Assembly: GCF_013002715.1 (NCBI RefSeq) | Contig: NZ_JABENB010000002.1 | Span: 707,389-771,388 of the forward strand | DNA: 64,000 bases | Direction of reading: 5' to 3' | DNA from: Flexivirga aerilata | Lineage (GTDB): Bacteria > Actinomycetota > Actinomycetes > Actinomycetales > Dermatophilaceae | Shown: positions 9,996-20,126 of the stretch, in pieces | Layout: each line of letters starts with the position of its first letter | Numbering within the stretch: position 1 is the stretch's first letter | The notes under the pieces: generated by a model | What the model was told of the DNA's origin: nothing | Databases searched by the model: none | What the model saw: only the letters and a program-made list of their open reading frames with translations | Program-made: the position numbers and the translations under genes

Positions 9996-12338
9996 GTGAG
10001 AAGACGTGTCTTCAAAGGCGTAGCCGGACTCACCGCGACCGCGGCGACCGCAGCCTTCACCATCGGCGCGAACAGCCCGTCCGCCCTCGCCGCCGCGGCA
10101 CCCCCGCAGGAGCCGGGCAAGGTGACCAAGTCGGACAACCTGCCCAACCCGCGGGCCGAGAAGCAGGCCAAGCTGCGGCAGGAGGCCGTGACCAAGCTGG
10201 TCAAGGGGCAGGCCAAGGTCAAGACCATCGGGGGCAAGAAGGTCATCGAGCTGCAGGCGCCCGAGGCCGGTGCCGCGCAGGCCGGGGCCCGCGGCAAGGG
10301 CAGCAAGCCCAGGAAGGGCAAGTACGTCGAGTACGACCCCAACCAGACGACCAAGATCTTCACCACGCTCGCCGAGTTCGGCACCCAGACCAAGCCGGTC
10401 CAGGGCGGCACGCCCGGGCCGGTGCACAACCAGATCCCGGAGCCGGACCGGTCGACGAACAACTCGACCTACTGGGAGAAGGACTTCAACCAGCAGCACT
10501 ACGAGAACATGTTCGACGGCGACGGCGAGTCGTTCCAGAACTTCTACAAGAAGCAGTCGCAGGGCCGCTTCCAGGTCACCACCGAGGTCTCGGACTGGGT
10601 GAAGGTGCCCTACAACGAGGCGCGTTACGGGCACAACCCGGTCGACAGCAACGGCGACGGCGTGCCGGACGACGGCACCAGCGAGGCCGAGGGCTACTGG
10701 TCGTTCATCAAGGACTCGCTGACCGCCTGGTACAACCAGCAGAAGCAGTCCGGCAAGACCGACGCCCAGATCAAGGAAGACCTGAAGCAGTTCGACACCT
10801 GGGACCGCTACGACTACGACGGCGACGGCAACTTCAACGAGCCGGACGGCTACATCGACCACTACCAGGCGATCCACGCCGGTGAGGGCGAGGAAGCCGG
10901 CGGCGGCGCCCAGGGCGACGACGCGATCTGGTCGCACCGCTGGGCGGTCAGCTCCGGCATCGGCACCACCGGCCCCGCGGACAACAAGTCCGGCGGTGTG
11001 CAGATCGGCAACACCGGCATCTGGGTCTCGGACTACACCACCGAGCCGGAGAACGGCGGACTCGGCGTGTTCGCGCACGAGTTCGGCCACGACCTCGGTC
11101 TGCCCGACCTCTACGACACCACCAACCGGGGTGACAACAGCGTCGCCTACTGGAGCCTGATGAGCAGCGGCTCGTGGCTCAACCACGGCAAGGACGACAT
11201 CGGCACCACGCCGGGTTACATGGGCGCCTGGGAGAAGCTGCAGCTGGGCTGGACCGACACCCAGACCGTGCAGTTCGGCGAGCGTGCCGACGTCAACCTC
11301 GGCCCGGCCGACGAGGACAGCAAGCAGAAGCCGATGGCGCTCGCGGTCAACCTGCCCGACCAGACGGTCGTCACCAACTACAACACCCCGAAGTCGGGTC
11401 AGTACGAGTGGTGGAGCGGCCGCGGCGACAACCTGAACAACACGCTGCAGCGCGAGGTCGACCTGACCGGCGCGAGCAGCGGCTCGGTGTCGGCGGCCCT
11501 CTGGTACGACATCGAGCAGGACTACGACTACCTCTACGGTCAGGTCTCCACCGACGGCGGCGCCACCTGGACCAACGTCGGCGACGCGATGACCGGCAAG
11601 CAGGAGTCGTGGGGCACCGTCAGCTACGACCTCACGCCGTACGCCGGCAAGAAGGTGCTCTTCCGCTTCTCCTACCAGACCGACGGCGGCGTCAACGAGG
11701 CCGGCGCGTTCCTGGACGACATCACCGTGAAGGTGGGCGACATCGCCACGACCGACGACGTCGAGTCGGCCACGTCCGCGTGGACCCCGAAGGGGTTCGT
11801 CCGGATGGGCGGCACCACCAGCGAGCAGGTCAGCCACTACTACCTGGCCGAGTCCCGCCGTTACAACGGGTATGACGCGACGCTGCGCACCGGGCCGTAC
11901 AACCTCGGCTTCCCGGACAAGCCGGACTGGGTCGAGCACTACCCCTACCAGGACGGTCTGGTGGTCTGGTACGTCAACAACCGCTACCCGGACAACAACG
12001 TCACCAAGCACCCCGGCTACGGCCAGGTGCTGCCGGTCGACGCGCACCCGCGCCCGAACGTCTGGCCGGGCGGCACGGTTGCGAGCAACCGGATCAACTC
12101 CTACGACTCGACGTTCGGGCTCGACCGCACCGACGCGTTCACCCTGCACCGCAGGGGTGCGACGCTGGACTTCCTGTCGCAGGCGCCGGTGAAGACGTTC
12201 GACGACACCAACCCCAACCAGTACTGGTACGCACAGTCGCCGACCTCGTCGGTGAAGGTGGCCGGCACCGGCACGCAGATCACCGTCCACAACAAGCAGG
12301 GCGACGGTCTGAAGGTGCAGGTCCGGTTCACCCGCTGA
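9996..12338 (+). CDS. Secreted M6-family metalloprotease (immune inhibitor A-like)
   Basis: A 780-aa exported zinc protease. GTG 9996 is chosen because CGGAGGA (9986-9991) lies just upstream and the product then begins with a basic n-region RRRVFKG, a hydrophobic stretch and an AxA-type cleavage site (SALAAAA). A propeptide of roughly 100 Lys-rich residues follows. The zinc site is H361-EFGH-365 in FAHEFGHDLGLPDLYD, characteristic of peptidase M6. After the catalytic domain comes a beta-rich, MAM-like segment (LWYDIEQDYDYLYGQVSTDG to FLDDITV). M6 enzymes degrade host or environmental proteins; a scavenging role is likely here, virulence not implied. It is monocistronic, with a strong terminator 30 bp downstream. 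Confidence 0.93.
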   Translation: MRRRVFKGVAGLTATAATAAFTIGANSPSALAAAAPPQEPGKVTKSDNLPNPRAEKQAKLRQEAVTKLVKGQAKVKTIGGKKVIELQAPEAGAAQAGARGKGSKPRKGKYVEYDPNQTTKIFTTLAEFGTQTKPVQGGTPGPVHNQIPEPDRSTNNSTYWEKDFNQQHYENMFDGDGESFQNFYKKQSQGRFQVTTEVSDWVKVPYNEARYGHNPVDSNGDGVPDDGTSEAEGYWSFIKDSLTAWYNQQKQSGKTDAQIKEDLKQFDTWDRYDYDGDGNFNEPDGYIDHYQAIHAGEGEEAGGGAQGDDAIWSHRWAVSSGIGTTGPADNKSGGVQIGNTGIWVSDYTTEPENGGLGVFAHEFGHDLGLPDLYDTTNRGDNSVAYWSLMSSGSWLNHGKDDIGTTPGYMGAWEKLQLGWTDTQTVQFGERADVNLGPADEDSKQKPMALAVNLPDQTVVTNYNTPKSGQYEWWSGRGDNLNNTLQREVDLTGASSGSVSAALWYDIEQDYDYLYGQVSTDGGATWTNVGDAMTGKQESWGTVSYDLTPYAGKKVLFRFSYQTDGGVNEAGAFLDDITVKVGDIATTDDVESATSAWTPKGFVRMGGTTSEQVSHYYLAESRRYNGYDATLRTGPYNLGFPDKPDWVEHYPYQDGLVVWYVNNRYPDNNVTKHPGYGQVLPVDAHPRPNVWPGGTVASNRINSYDSTFGLDRTDAFTLHRRGATLDFLSQAPVKTFDDTNPNQYWYAQSPTSSVKVAGTGTQITVHNKQGDGLKVQVRFTR

Positions 12339-12368
12339 CCTCCGTCGGCAGGGTATGACGCAGGCGAC

Positions 12369-12402
12369 GCGCCGGTCGCGGGATTGCTCCCGCGGCCGGC
12401 GC
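12369..12402 (+). terminator. Rho-independent-type terminator after the M6 protease
   Basis: A 14-bp GC stem with one G-U pair, GCGCCGGTCGCGGG / CCCGCGGCCGGCGC, with 6-nt loop ATTGCT, followed by TTTCG. It lies 30 nt after the protease stop and 51 nt before glnA2, insulating the two genes. Confidence 0.75.
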
Positions 12403-12453
12403 TTTCGCGTGCCCGCTCCCGTCATACGGTCCCGGTAAGGCAGGATCTGCGGT

Positions 12454-13791
12454 ATGGATCGTCAGCAGGAATACGTGCTCCGCACCATCGAGGAGCGGGA
12501 CATCCGGTTCATCCGGCTCTGGTTCACCGACGTGCTGGGGACGCTGAAGTCGGTGGCCGTCGCACCCGCCGAGTTGGAGGGCGCCTTCACCGAGGGCATC
12601 GGCTTCGACGGCAGCTCGATCGAGGGCCTCGCGCGGGTGTTCGAGTCCGACATGCTGGTGCTGCCCGACGCCGACACCTTCCAGGTGCTGCCCTGGCGTG
12701 GCGAAAACCCGGGCACCGCAAGGATGTTCTGCGACATCCGGCTGCCCGACGGATCGGCAAGCCAGGCCGACCCGCGCAACGTGCTGCAGCGGGCGCTCAC
12801 CAAGGCCAGCGACAAGGGGCTGACGTTCTACACCCACCCCGAGATCGAGTTCTACCTCTTCGAGCAGAACATGCGGCCGGGGGAGCCGCCGACGCCGGTC
12901 GACCAGGCCGGGTTCTTCGACCACGTGCCGCACGGCACCGGGCACGACTTCCGCCGCTCGGCGATCTCGATGCTGGAGCAGATGGGCATCTCGGTGGAGT
13001 TCTCCCACCACGAGGCCGGGCCGGGGCAGAACGAGATCGACCTGCGCTACGCCGACGCCCTCTCGACCGCCGACAACATCATGACCTTCCGCACCGTGAT
13101 CAAGGAGGTCGCGCTCGAGCAGGGCGTGTTCGCCTCGTTCATGCCCAAGCCGCTCGCCGACGCCCCCGGCTCCGGCATGCACACCCACGTGTCGCTGTTC
13201 GAGGGCGACCGCAACGCGTTCTACGAGGCCGGCGCGCCCTACCAGTTGTCAAGCACGGCAAAGGGATTCATCGCCGGCATCCTGCACCACGCACCGGAGA
13301 TCTCGGCGGTCACCAACCAGTGGGTCAACTCTTACAAGCGCATCTGGAGCGGGGCGGAGGCCCCGGCGCACGTCAGCTGGGGGCACAACAACCGCAGCGC
13401 GATGGTGCGCGTGCCGATGTACAAGCCGGCCAAGGGCCAGAGCGCGCGGGTCGAGGTGCGCTCCATCGACGCGTCGGCCAATCCCTATCTCGCGTATGCC
13501 GTCGTGCTCGCGGCCGGCATGAAGGGCATCGAGGAGGGCTACGAGCTGCCGCCCGAGGCCGAGGACGACGTGTGGAACCTCACCGACCGGGAACGCCGGG
13601 CGATGGGGATCGACCCGTTGCCGGCGTCGCTGGATCACGCCATACATCTGATGGAGGGCAGTGAGCTGGTCGCCGAGACCCTCGGCGAGCACGTCTTCGA
13701 CTTCTTCCTGCGCAACAAGCGCGCCGAGTGGGCCGGCTACCGCGACCAGGTCACCCAGTTCGAGCTGGACCAATACCTCAAGCGACTGTGA
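12454..13791 (+). CDS. glnA2: Glutamine synthetase, GlnA2 type
   Basis: Type I glutamine synthetase fold, 445 aa, forming glutamine (or a gamma-glutamyl product) from glutamate, ammonia and ATP. Conserved motifs are GFDGSSIEG, the metal site block HPEIEFYLFE, GPGQNEIDL, the ATP-binding MPKPLADAPGSGMHTHVSL, and NRSAMVRVPMY. Where adenylylated GlnA1 has NLYDLP this protein reads DDVWNLT with no tyrosine, as in GlnA2 of other actinobacteria. Placement directly before glnE is the classical actinobacterial glnA2-glnE arrangement. In some actinobacteria GlnA2-GlnA4 paralogues act on other amines, so primary ammonium assimilation by this copy is not certain. Confidence 0.93.
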   Translation: MDRQQEYVLRTIEERDIRFIRLWFTDVLGTLKSVAVAPAELEGAFTEGIGFDGSSIEGLARVFESDMLVLPDADTFQVLPWRGENPGTARMFCDIRLPDGSASQADPRNVLQRALTKASDKGLTFYTHPEIEFYLFEQNMRPGEPPTPVDQAGFFDHVPHGTGHDFRRSAISMLEQMGISVEFSHHEAGPGQNEIDLRYADALSTADNIMTFRTVIKEVALEQGVFASFMPKPLADAPGSGMHTHVSLFEGDRNAFYEAGAPYQLSSTAKGFIAGILHHAPEISAVTNQWVNSYKRIWSGAEAPAHVSWGHNNRSAMVRVPMYKPAKGQSARVEVRSIDASANPYLAYAVVLAAGMKGIEEGYELPPEAEDDVWNLTDRERRAMGIDPLPASLDHAIHLMEGSELVAETLGEHVFDFFLRNKRAEWAGYRDQVTQFELDQYLKRL

Positions 13792-13816
13792 TGCGCCAGG
13801 CAACGACCGTGCAGCC

Positions 13817-16807
13817 GTGAACGTGCCCCGGGAGCAGAGCCGTCGAGCGGCACTGGTGCGGGCCGGCTTTGCCGAACCCACCCGCGCCGAGCCGATGCTC
13901 GACGAGTTGGAGCTGCCCGCCGACGCCATCGCGACGATGAGCCGGGCGGCCTCGCCCGACCAGGCGTTGCTCGGGCTGGTGCGGTTGCGCGAGGTGCTGC
14001 CCGATGCCGAGAAGCGCTCGTTCGCAGCGCTTTTCGCCGACGACCCGGACGCCTGGGCGCGGCTGGTCGCGGTCACCGGTGCCTCCGCCGCGCTGACCGA
14101 CCGGCTGATCCGGCACCCCGACCAGTGGCACGACGTCGCCGCGGCGCGCATCGCCCCCCGCGAGGAGCTGTATGCCGCGCTCACCGATGCCGTCGGGGAC
14201 CGCACCGGCACCGAGGCGTATGACGCGCTGCGCGTCGCCTACTTCCGGCAACTGATCCAGATCGCCGCCGTCGACCTCGCCGGCGACGGGATCGAGCAGT
14301 TCCCGGTGATCGCCGAGGCGCTCTCGGACCTCGCGGGCGCCGCGCTCGAGGCTGCGCTGCGAATCGCCCGCAACACCGTCTCCGACGAGGAGAGCTGCCG
14401 GCTCAGCGTGATCGCGATGGGCAAGTGCGGCGGCCGCGAACTCAACTACATCAGCGACGTCGACGTCATCTTCGTCGCCGAGCCGGCGGGCGACGCCGAC
14501 GAGGACGAGGCGCTCGCGGTCGGCACCAAGCTCGCGACCGAGCTGATGCGTGCGTGCTCGGTGGCGACCGGCGAGGGCAGCCTCTGGCAGGTCGACCCGG
14601 CGCTGCGCCCCGAGGGCAAGCAGGGGCCGCTCGTGCGCACGGTCGCCTCCCACCGCACCTACTACGAGCGGTGGGCCAAGACGTGGGAGTTCCAGGCACT
14701 GCTCAAGGCCCGGCCGATCGCGGGGGACGAGGAGCTCGGCGCGGCATACCTGGAGGTGATCCAGCCGATGGTCTGGCGGGCCGCGGGCCGCGACCATTTC
14801 GTCGAGGACGTGCAGGCGATGCGCCGCCGGGTCGAGCAGCACCTGCCGGCGGCCGAGGCCGACCGGGAGCTCAAGCTCGGCAAGGGCGGCCTGCGGGACA
14901 TCGAGTTCAGTGTGCAGCTGCTGCAGCTGGTGCACGGGCGCACCGACGAGCGGCTGCGCAACCGCAGCACGCTGGCCGCGATCGAGTCGCTCTCCCGGGG
15001 CGGCTACATCGGCCGGGTCGACGCCCACGAACTCGACGACGCCTACCGGCAGCTGCGGCTGCTGGAGCACCGCATCCAGCTGTCCCGGATGCGGCGCACC
15101 CACCTGCTGCCGACCGGTGAGGGCGACCTGCGCGCGCTCGGACGGGCCGTAGGTCTGCGGGTCGACGCCGAGCGGAAAGTGGTCGAGCTGTGGCGGTCGC
15201 AGTCGGCCCAGGTGCGCCGGCTGCACGAGCGCATCTTCTACCGGCCCCTGCTCTCGGCGGTCGCCCGGTTGTCCGCCGACGACGCCCGGCTGTCGCCGGA
15301 GAGCGCGCGAGATCGCTTCGCAGCGTTGGGGTTTCGCGACAGTGCGGGAGCGATCCGGCACATCGAGGCGCTCACCGCGGGCGTCAGCAGGCGGGCCGCG
15401 ATCCAGCGCACGCTGTTGCCGGTCATGCTGCAGTGGTTCGCCGAGGAGGTCGACCCCGACCTCGGCCTGCTCGCCTTCCGCAAACTCAGCGACGCGCTCG
15501 GCTCGACGCCGTGGTTCCTGAAGATGCTGCGGGACGAGGGCCGCGCCGCGGAGACCCTGGCCCGGGTGCTGGCCAGCAGCCGCTTCGTCGGGCAGTTGCT
15601 CGAGCGCGCGCCGTCGGCGGTGTCGGTCTTCGGCAGCCGCGAAGCCCGGCGGCCGCTCACCCGCGACCAGCTGGGCTCCACGATGCGCGCGGCGATCCAG
15701 CGCCAGGACGACGACGACGCGGCGCTGCTCGCGGTCCGCTCGGCCCGCCGCAACGAGCTGATCCGCATCGCGGTCGCCGAGCTCTCCGGTGAGCTGGAGG
15801 ACCTCGACGCCCTGGAGATCGCGCTGACCGACCTGGCCGCGGCCACTCTGCAAGGCGCCCTGGACCTCGCGATCCGACACGTCGAAAAGGAAAGCGGCAC
15901 CATGCTTTCCACCTCGCTCGCGATCATCGGCATGGGCCGGTTCGGCGGCCGTGAGCTCGGCTTCGGCTCCGACGCCGACGTGATGTTCGTGCACGACCCG
16001 TTGCCCGGCGCCGACGCCGGCGTCGCCCAGTCCCAGGCGGAGCAGGTCGTGGCCTACCTGCGCACCGGCCTGTCCGCGAGCGGGCCGGACCCGGCGCTCG
16101 GGGTGGACGCCGACCTGCGGCCGGAGGGCAAGGCGGGGCCGATCGTGCGCACGCTCGCGTCATACGCCGGTTACTACGAGCGCTGGTCGGAGGGCTGGGA
16201 GGCGCAGGCGCTGCTGCGGGCGACGCCCGTCGCCGGCGACGAGGACCTCGGTCGCCGGTTCACCGACCTGATCGACCCGTTGCGCTGGCCGGAGGGGGGC
16301 ATCAGCGAGAAGGCGGTGCGGCAGATCCGCACTCTCAAGGCGCGCATGGAGGCCGAGCGCATCCCGCGCGGGGGAGACGTGCGCACCCATTTCAAGCTGG
16401 GTCGCGGCGGGCTGTCCGACGTGGAGTGGACGGTCCAGCTGGCGCAGCTGGAGCACGCCCACGAGATCCCGGCACTGCGTCATCCGGGCACGATCACGCC
16501 GTTGCGGGTGATGGCCGAGCACGACCTGATCAGCCTGCGGGACGCCGCTGCGCTCCGCGAATCATGGTCGCTGGCAACGCGATTGCGCAACGCATCGGTG
16601 TTGTGGCGGGGTCGTCCGGTCGACGCGCTGCCGAGCAACCTCACCGACGCCGACGGCATCGCCCGCATCCTCGGCGCACCGGTCGGCGCCGGTCACGAGC
16701 TGGGGGAGCGCTACCTGCGCGTCGCCCGGCGGGCCCGCGCCGTCGTCGAGCGGGAGTTCTACGGCTCCGACCCCGACGAGGGCGACGACTTCGAGCCGAC
16801 CCGGTAG
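13817..16807 (+). CDS. glnE: Bifunctional glutamine synthetase adenylyltransferase / adenylyl-removing enzyme
   Basis: Controls GlnA1 by adding or removing AMP on its tyrosine. From GTG 13817 the protein is 996 aa, typical for the family. It has two tandem nucleotidyltransferase domains: an N-terminal one with GKCGGRELNYISDVDVIFV (removase half) and a C-terminal one with GMGRFGGRELGFGSDADVMFVHD (transferase half). Each is followed by a helical domain (RDIEFSVQLLQL; SDVEWTVQLAQL). The frame is open further upstream, but those residues are Ser/Pro-rich and antisense-like, overlapping glnA2, so the GTG 26 nt after glnA2 is preferred. Co-transcription with glnA2 is likely. It ends 4 nt from the convergent fetB-like gene. 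Confidence 0.95.
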   Translation: MNVPREQSRRAALVRAGFAEPTRAEPMLDELELPADAIATMSRAASPDQALLGLVRLREVLPDAEKRSFAALFADDPDAWARLVAVTGASAALTDRLIRHPDQWHDVAAARIAPREELYAALTDAVGDRTGTEAYDALRVAYFRQLIQIAAVDLAGDGIEQFPVIAEALSDLAGAALEAALRIARNTVSDEESCRLSVIAMGKCGGRELNYISDVDVIFVAEPAGDADEDEALAVGTKLATELMRACSVATGEGSLWQVDPALRPEGKQGPLVRTVASHRTYYERWAKTWEFQALLKARPIAGDEELGAAYLEVIQPMVWRAAGRDHFVEDVQAMRRRVEQHLPAAEADRELKLGKGGLRDIEFSVQLLQLVHGRTDERLRNRSTLAAIESLSRGGYIGRVDAHELDDAYRQLRLLEHRIQLSRMRRTHLLPTGEGDLRALGRAVGLRVDAERKVVELWRSQSAQVRRLHERIFYRPLLSAVARLSADDARLSPESARDRFAALGFRDSAGAIRHIEALTAGVSRRAAIQRTLLPVMLQWFAEEVDPDLGLLAFRKLSDALGSTPWFLKMLRDEGRAAETLARVLASSRFVGQLLERAPSAVSVFGSREARRPLTRDQLGSTMRAAIQRQDDDDAALLAVRSARRNELIRIAVAELSGELEDLDALEIALTDLAAATLQGALDLAIRHVEKESGTMLSTSLAIIGMGRFGGRELGFGSDADVMFVHDPLPGADAGVAQSQAEQVVAYLRTGLSASGPDPALGVDADLRPEGKAGPIVRTLASYAGYYERWSEGWEAQALLRATPVAGDEDLGRRFTDLIDPLRWPEGGISEKAVRQIRTLKARMEAERIPRGGDVRTHFKLGRGGLSDVEWTVQLAQLEHAHEIPALRHPGTITPLRVMAEHDLISLRDAAALRESWSLATRLRNASVLWRGRPVDALPSNLTDADGIARILGAPVGAGHELGERYLRVARRARAVVEREFYGSDPDEGDDFEPTR

Positions 16808-16811
16808 CGAC

Positions 16812-17573
16812 TCAGCGGGAGCGGCCGATCGCGCCGAGCATGCCGCGGATGGTCAGCTCGGTGGTCACCAGCACCGCGATCGCCTGCGCCACCAGCAGCG
16901 CGATCAGCACGAGCAGCTGCACGGCCGCGGCCTCCCACGCGCTCGCCCCACCGAGCAGCGCACCGACGAAAGCCCCTGGCAGCGTGACGATCCCGACGGT
17001 GCGGGTCTGGTCGAGCCCGGGGATCAGCGCCAGCGCGGCGTCGTCGCGGGCGACCACGTCGGCGGCGTCGCGGTCGCTGAGACCGATCGACAGCCCGGCC
17101 TCGTATTCGCCATATCTGGTGCTGAGCGCATCGTGGATCCGCTTGCCGGTCAACGAGGTCGCGGTCATCGAGTTGCCGCCGACGATGCCCAGCACGGGGA
17201 TGACCGCGATCGGCCGCACCGGCACCAGCCCGGTCGCCAGCATGCCGAGGACACCCGGCACGACCCCTGCACAGATCGGCAGCAGCGTCCAGGGCGACCA
17301 CCGGCCGAGGATCCGGTGGGCGCTGGTGAACGCCGCGACACCGAGCATCAGCGCGCAGAAGAGCAGCGACAGCGGCCACGAGTGCAGCACCGCACCGATC
17401 ACCAGGCCGACAACCGCCAGCTGCACGGTCGCCCGAGCCGCCGCGGTCAGCTGGCCGAGACCGCTGCCGAGTCGTCCCCAGCGCACGATCGCCGCGGCGA
17501 GCAGCGCGCCGCAGATCACGAAGATCAGCACCGCGACCTCGTCGCGCCAGCCGTGCATCTGGACCAGGCTCAC
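16812..17573 (-). CDS. fetB: FetB/UPF0014-family ABC-type membrane protein (putative metal/iron exporter subunit)
   Basis: A 253-aa polytopic protein with about seven hydrophobic segments. The UPF0014 signatures are present: VQLAVVGLVIG, VGGNSMTATSLTG, the cytosolic RDAADVVARDDAALALIPGLDQTRTVGIVTLPGAF region and LLGGASAWEAAAVQLLV. In E. coli FetB pairs with ATPase FetA to export iron under oxidative stress. No fetA-like ATPase gene is found on either side, so the partner must be elsewhere or the protein works differently. Convergent with glnE and divergent from hisD with 79 bp between. Confidence 0.85.
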   Translation of the reverse strand: MSLVQMHGWRDEVAVLIFVICGALLAAAIVRWGRLGSGLGQLTAAARATVQLAVVGLVIGAVLHSWPLSLLFCALMLGVAAFTSAHRILGRWSPWTLLPICAGVVPGVLGMLATGLVPVRPIAVIPVLGIVGGNSMTATSLTGKRIHDALSTRYGEYEAGLSIGLSDRDAADVVARDDAALALIPGLDQTRTVGIVTLPGAFVGALLGGASAWEAAAVQLLVLIALLVAQAIAVLVTTELTIRGMLGAIGRSR

Positions 17574-17640
17574 GCCACCTGAGTATGGCCCTCGGTCGCT
17601 CGCGCCTCGGACGCGACGCGGGTCACGCTGGCCGCGACCC

Positions 17641-17655
17641 TAGAATTGCCGCGTG
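17641..17655 (+). promoter_or_regulatory. -10 box for hisD, leaderless arrangement
   Basis: TAGAAT at 17641-17646 ends exactly 6 nt before the GTG at 17653, the spacing expected when transcription starts on the first base of the start codon. No Shine-Dalgarno sequence precedes the GTG. Confidence 0.65.
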
Positions 17656-18999
17656 ATTGCTCGTGTCGACCTGCGTGGTGCCGCCCTGTCCTCCCTGGAC
17701 GCGCGTGCGCTGCGCGAAGCCCTGCCCCGCGCCGAACTCGACGTCGAGGCCGCACTGGAGACCGTGCGGCCGATCTGCGAGCAGGTGCATGCGGGCGGGG
17801 TCGACGCGATCCTCGACCTCGACGAGCGCTTCGACGGCATCCGGCCGCCGTCGCTCCGGGTGCCGGCGGAGGTGCTCGACAAGGCGCTCGCCGCGCTCGA
17901 GCCGACGCTGCGCGCCGCCCTGGAGGAGTCGATCCGCCGCGCCCGGCTGGTGCACGCCGACCAGGCACGGGTCGACTCGGTGACCCAGGTCGTCCCCGGC
18001 GGCACCGTCACCGAACGCTGGGTGCCGGTGGACCGCGTCGGGCTCTACGTGCCGGGCGGCCAGGCGGTCTACCCGAGCAGCGTCGTGATGAACGTCGTGC
18101 CGGCGCAGATCGCCGGTGTCGGCTCGCTTGCCGTCGCCAGCCCGCCGCAAAGCTCGAACACCGGTGATTTCGTGGGCTATCCGGACCCGACGATCCTCGC
18201 GGCGTGCGCGCTGCTCGGGGTCGACGAGGTCTACGCCGTCGGCGGCGCCCAGGCAGTCGCGATGTTCGCATATGGCGCGAGCGACGCCTCCGGCGCGACC
18301 GTCTGCGAGCCGGTGACGCTGGTGACCGGCCCGGGCAACGTCTACGTCGCCGCCGCCAAGCGCCTGCTGCTCGGCATCATCGGCATCGACGCCGAGGCCG
18401 GCCCGACCGAGATCGCGATCCTCGCCGACGAGACCGCCGACGCCGAGCTGGTCGCGGCCGACCTGATCAGCCAGGCCGAGCACGACGAGCTGGCCGCGTC
18501 GGTGCTGGTCACCGACAGCGAGGAGCTGGCCGCCGCCGTCGAGGCGGCGCTCGAGCGGCGGGCCGCGCGCACCAAGCACACGATCCGGGTCAAGACCGCC
18601 CTCGGCGGCCGGCAGTCCGGCATCGTGCTGGTCTCCGGGGTGGACGAGGGCGTGCGCGTCGTCGACGCCTACGCGGCCGAGCACCTGGAGATCCAGACCC
18701 GCGACGCCGCGGCGGTCGCGGCCCGCATCCGCAACGCCGGCGCGATCTTCGTCGGCGACTACGCGCCGGTGAGCCTCGGCGACTACGCCGCCGGATCCAA
18801 CCACGTGCTGCCGACCGGCGGGTGCGCCTGCCACAGCGGCGGCCTGTCGGTGCAGACCTTCCTGCGCGGCATCCACGTGGTCGACTACTCGCGCGAGGCG
18901 CTCGCCGACGTGGCCGACACCGTGGTCACGCTCGCCACCGCCGAGGACCTGCCGGCACACGGCGAAGCGGTCACCGCCCGCTTCGCGTCGGACTCGTGA
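17653..18999 (+). CDS. hisD: Histidinol dehydrogenase
   Basis: Last two steps of histidine synthesis: NAD-dependent oxidation of histidinol to histidine in a zinc enzyme. 448 aa. Visible blocks: [65 protein letters not shown], and [11 protein letters not shown] carrying the Glu-His catalytic pair, then [12 protein letters not shown]. It is first in the operon, its stop overlapping the hisC start by GTGA. Translation is probably leaderless. Confidence 0.97.
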   Translation: MIARVDLRGAALSSLDARALREALPRAELDVEAALETVRPICEQVHAGGVDAILDLDERFDGIRPPSLRVPAEVLDKALAALEPTLRAALEESIRRARLVHADQARVDSVTQVVPGGTVTERWVPVDRVGLYVPGGQAVYPSSVVMNVVPAQIAGVGSLAVASPPQSSNTGDFVGYPDPTILAACALLGVDEVYAVGGAQAVAMFAYGASDASGATVCEPVTLVTGPGNVYVAAAKRLLLGIIGIDAEAGPTEIAILADETADAELVAADLISQAEHDELAASVLVTDSEELAAAVEAALERRAARTKHTIRVKTALGGRQSGIVLVSGVDEGVRVVDAYAAEHLEIQTRDAAAVAARIRNAGAIFVGDYAPVSLGDYAAGSNHVLPTGGCACHSGGLSVQTFLRGIHVVDYSREALADVADTVVTLATAEDLPAHGEAVTARFASDS

Positions 19000-20126
19000 C
19001 CGAGCTGCGGGCGTTGCTGCGGCCCGAGTTGCAGGGAGCAACGCCCTACGGCGCCCCGCAGCTCGACGTGCCGGTCGCCCTCAACACCAACGAGTCCGCC
19101 TACCCGGTGCCGCCTGTCGTGGTCGATCAGATCGCCCACGACGTCGCGCAGGTCGCGGCCACGCTCAATCGCTATCCCGACCGCGAATTTGCCCGGCTGC
19201 GAGAGCTTTTGGCGTCATACCTGACGAAGACGAGTGGCGAGCACGTCACCGCCGACCAGGTGTGGGCGGCCAACGGGTCCAACGAGGTGCTGCAGCACCT
19301 GGTGCAGGCGTTCGGGGGAGCGGGGCGCACCGCGCTCGGTTTCACCCCGTCCTACTCGATGCACCCGCTGATCGCCGGCCGCGGCGGGGCGACCTGGATC
19401 GACGGGCTGCGGGACGCCGACCCCAAGCGCTTCGACCTCGACGCCGACCTCGCCGTCGAGCAGACCAAGCAGCACGACCCGGACCTGATCTTCCTGACCT
19501 CGCCGAACAACCCGACCGGCACCTCGATCGATCTCGACGTCGTGCGGCGGGTGTATGACGCGAGCGACCACGCGATCGTGGTCGTCGACGAGGCCTACAC
19601 CGAGTTCGCCCGCACCGGCACCCGCAGCGCGCTCACGCTCCTGCCGGGCCGCGACCGGCTGGTGGTGAGCCGGACGATGTCCAAGGCGTTCGCGTTCGCC
19701 GGCGCCCGGCTCGGATACTTCGCCGCCGCAACCGAACTCGCCGAGTTGATGCGTCTGGTGCGGCTGCCCTATCACCTCTCGAGCGTCACGCAGGCCGTCG
19801 CGTGCGCGGCGCTGGAGCACGCCGACACGATGCTGGCGATGGTGGAGCGCATCAAGACCACCCGCGACGCGCTCGTCGACGGTTGTCTCGAGCTCGGGCT
19901 GCAACCGGTCCCGAGCGACGCCAACTTCGTGCTCGTCGGGGGATTCGCCGACAGTGCGACGGCGTGGCAGGCTCTGCTCGACGAGGGCGTGCTGGTGCGT
20001 GACGTCGGCATCCCGCACCACCTGCGCATCACCGCCGGCACCGCCGAGGAGAACACCGCCGTGCTGCAGGCATTGCGCACGGTCACGGCCGCCGGTCGCA
20101 CGAGCACGACGAAAGGCAACGCATGA
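18996..20126 (+). CDS. hisC: Histidinol-phosphate aminotransferase
   Basis: PLP enzyme converting imidazole-acetol phosphate and glutamate to histidinol phosphate. From the GTG in the GTGA overlap with hisD the protein is 376 aa, normal for HisC. Motifs: [10 protein letters not shown] (substrate arm), the PNNPTGT block, [10 protein letters not shown], and the PLP lysine in [17 protein letters not shown]. The 3' end overlaps hisB by ATGA. The start is set by coupling, as there is no separate ribosome site. Confidence 0.96.
   Translation: MTELRALLRPELQGATPYGAPQLDVPVALNTNESAYPVPPVVVDQIAHDVAQVAATLNRYPDREFARLRELLASYLTKTSGEHVTADQVWAANGSNEVLQHLVQAFGGAGRTALGFTPSYSMHPLIAGRGGATWIDGLRDADPKRFDLDADLAVEQTKQHDPDLIFLTSPNNPTGTSIDLDVVRRVYDASDHAIVVVDEAYTEFARTGTRSALTLLPGRDRLVVSRTMSKAFAFAGARLGYFAAATELAELMRLVRLPYHLSSVTQAVACAALEHADTMLAMVERIKTTRDALVDGCLELGLQPVPSDANFVLVGGFADSATAWQALLDEGVLVRDVGIPHHLRITAGTAEENTAVLQALRTVTAAGRTSTTKGNA

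Noticed and set aside
9828..12425. 865-aa minus-strand frame antisense to the M6 protease
   Set aside because: Valine/arginine-rich shadow of a GC-biased gene; the plus strand encodes signal peptide and zinc motif.
13661..13816. Upstream extension of glnE overlapping glnA2
   Set aside because: Ser/Pro-rich, out of phase with conserved glnA2 coding sequence; the GTG at 13817 gives the normal GlnE length.
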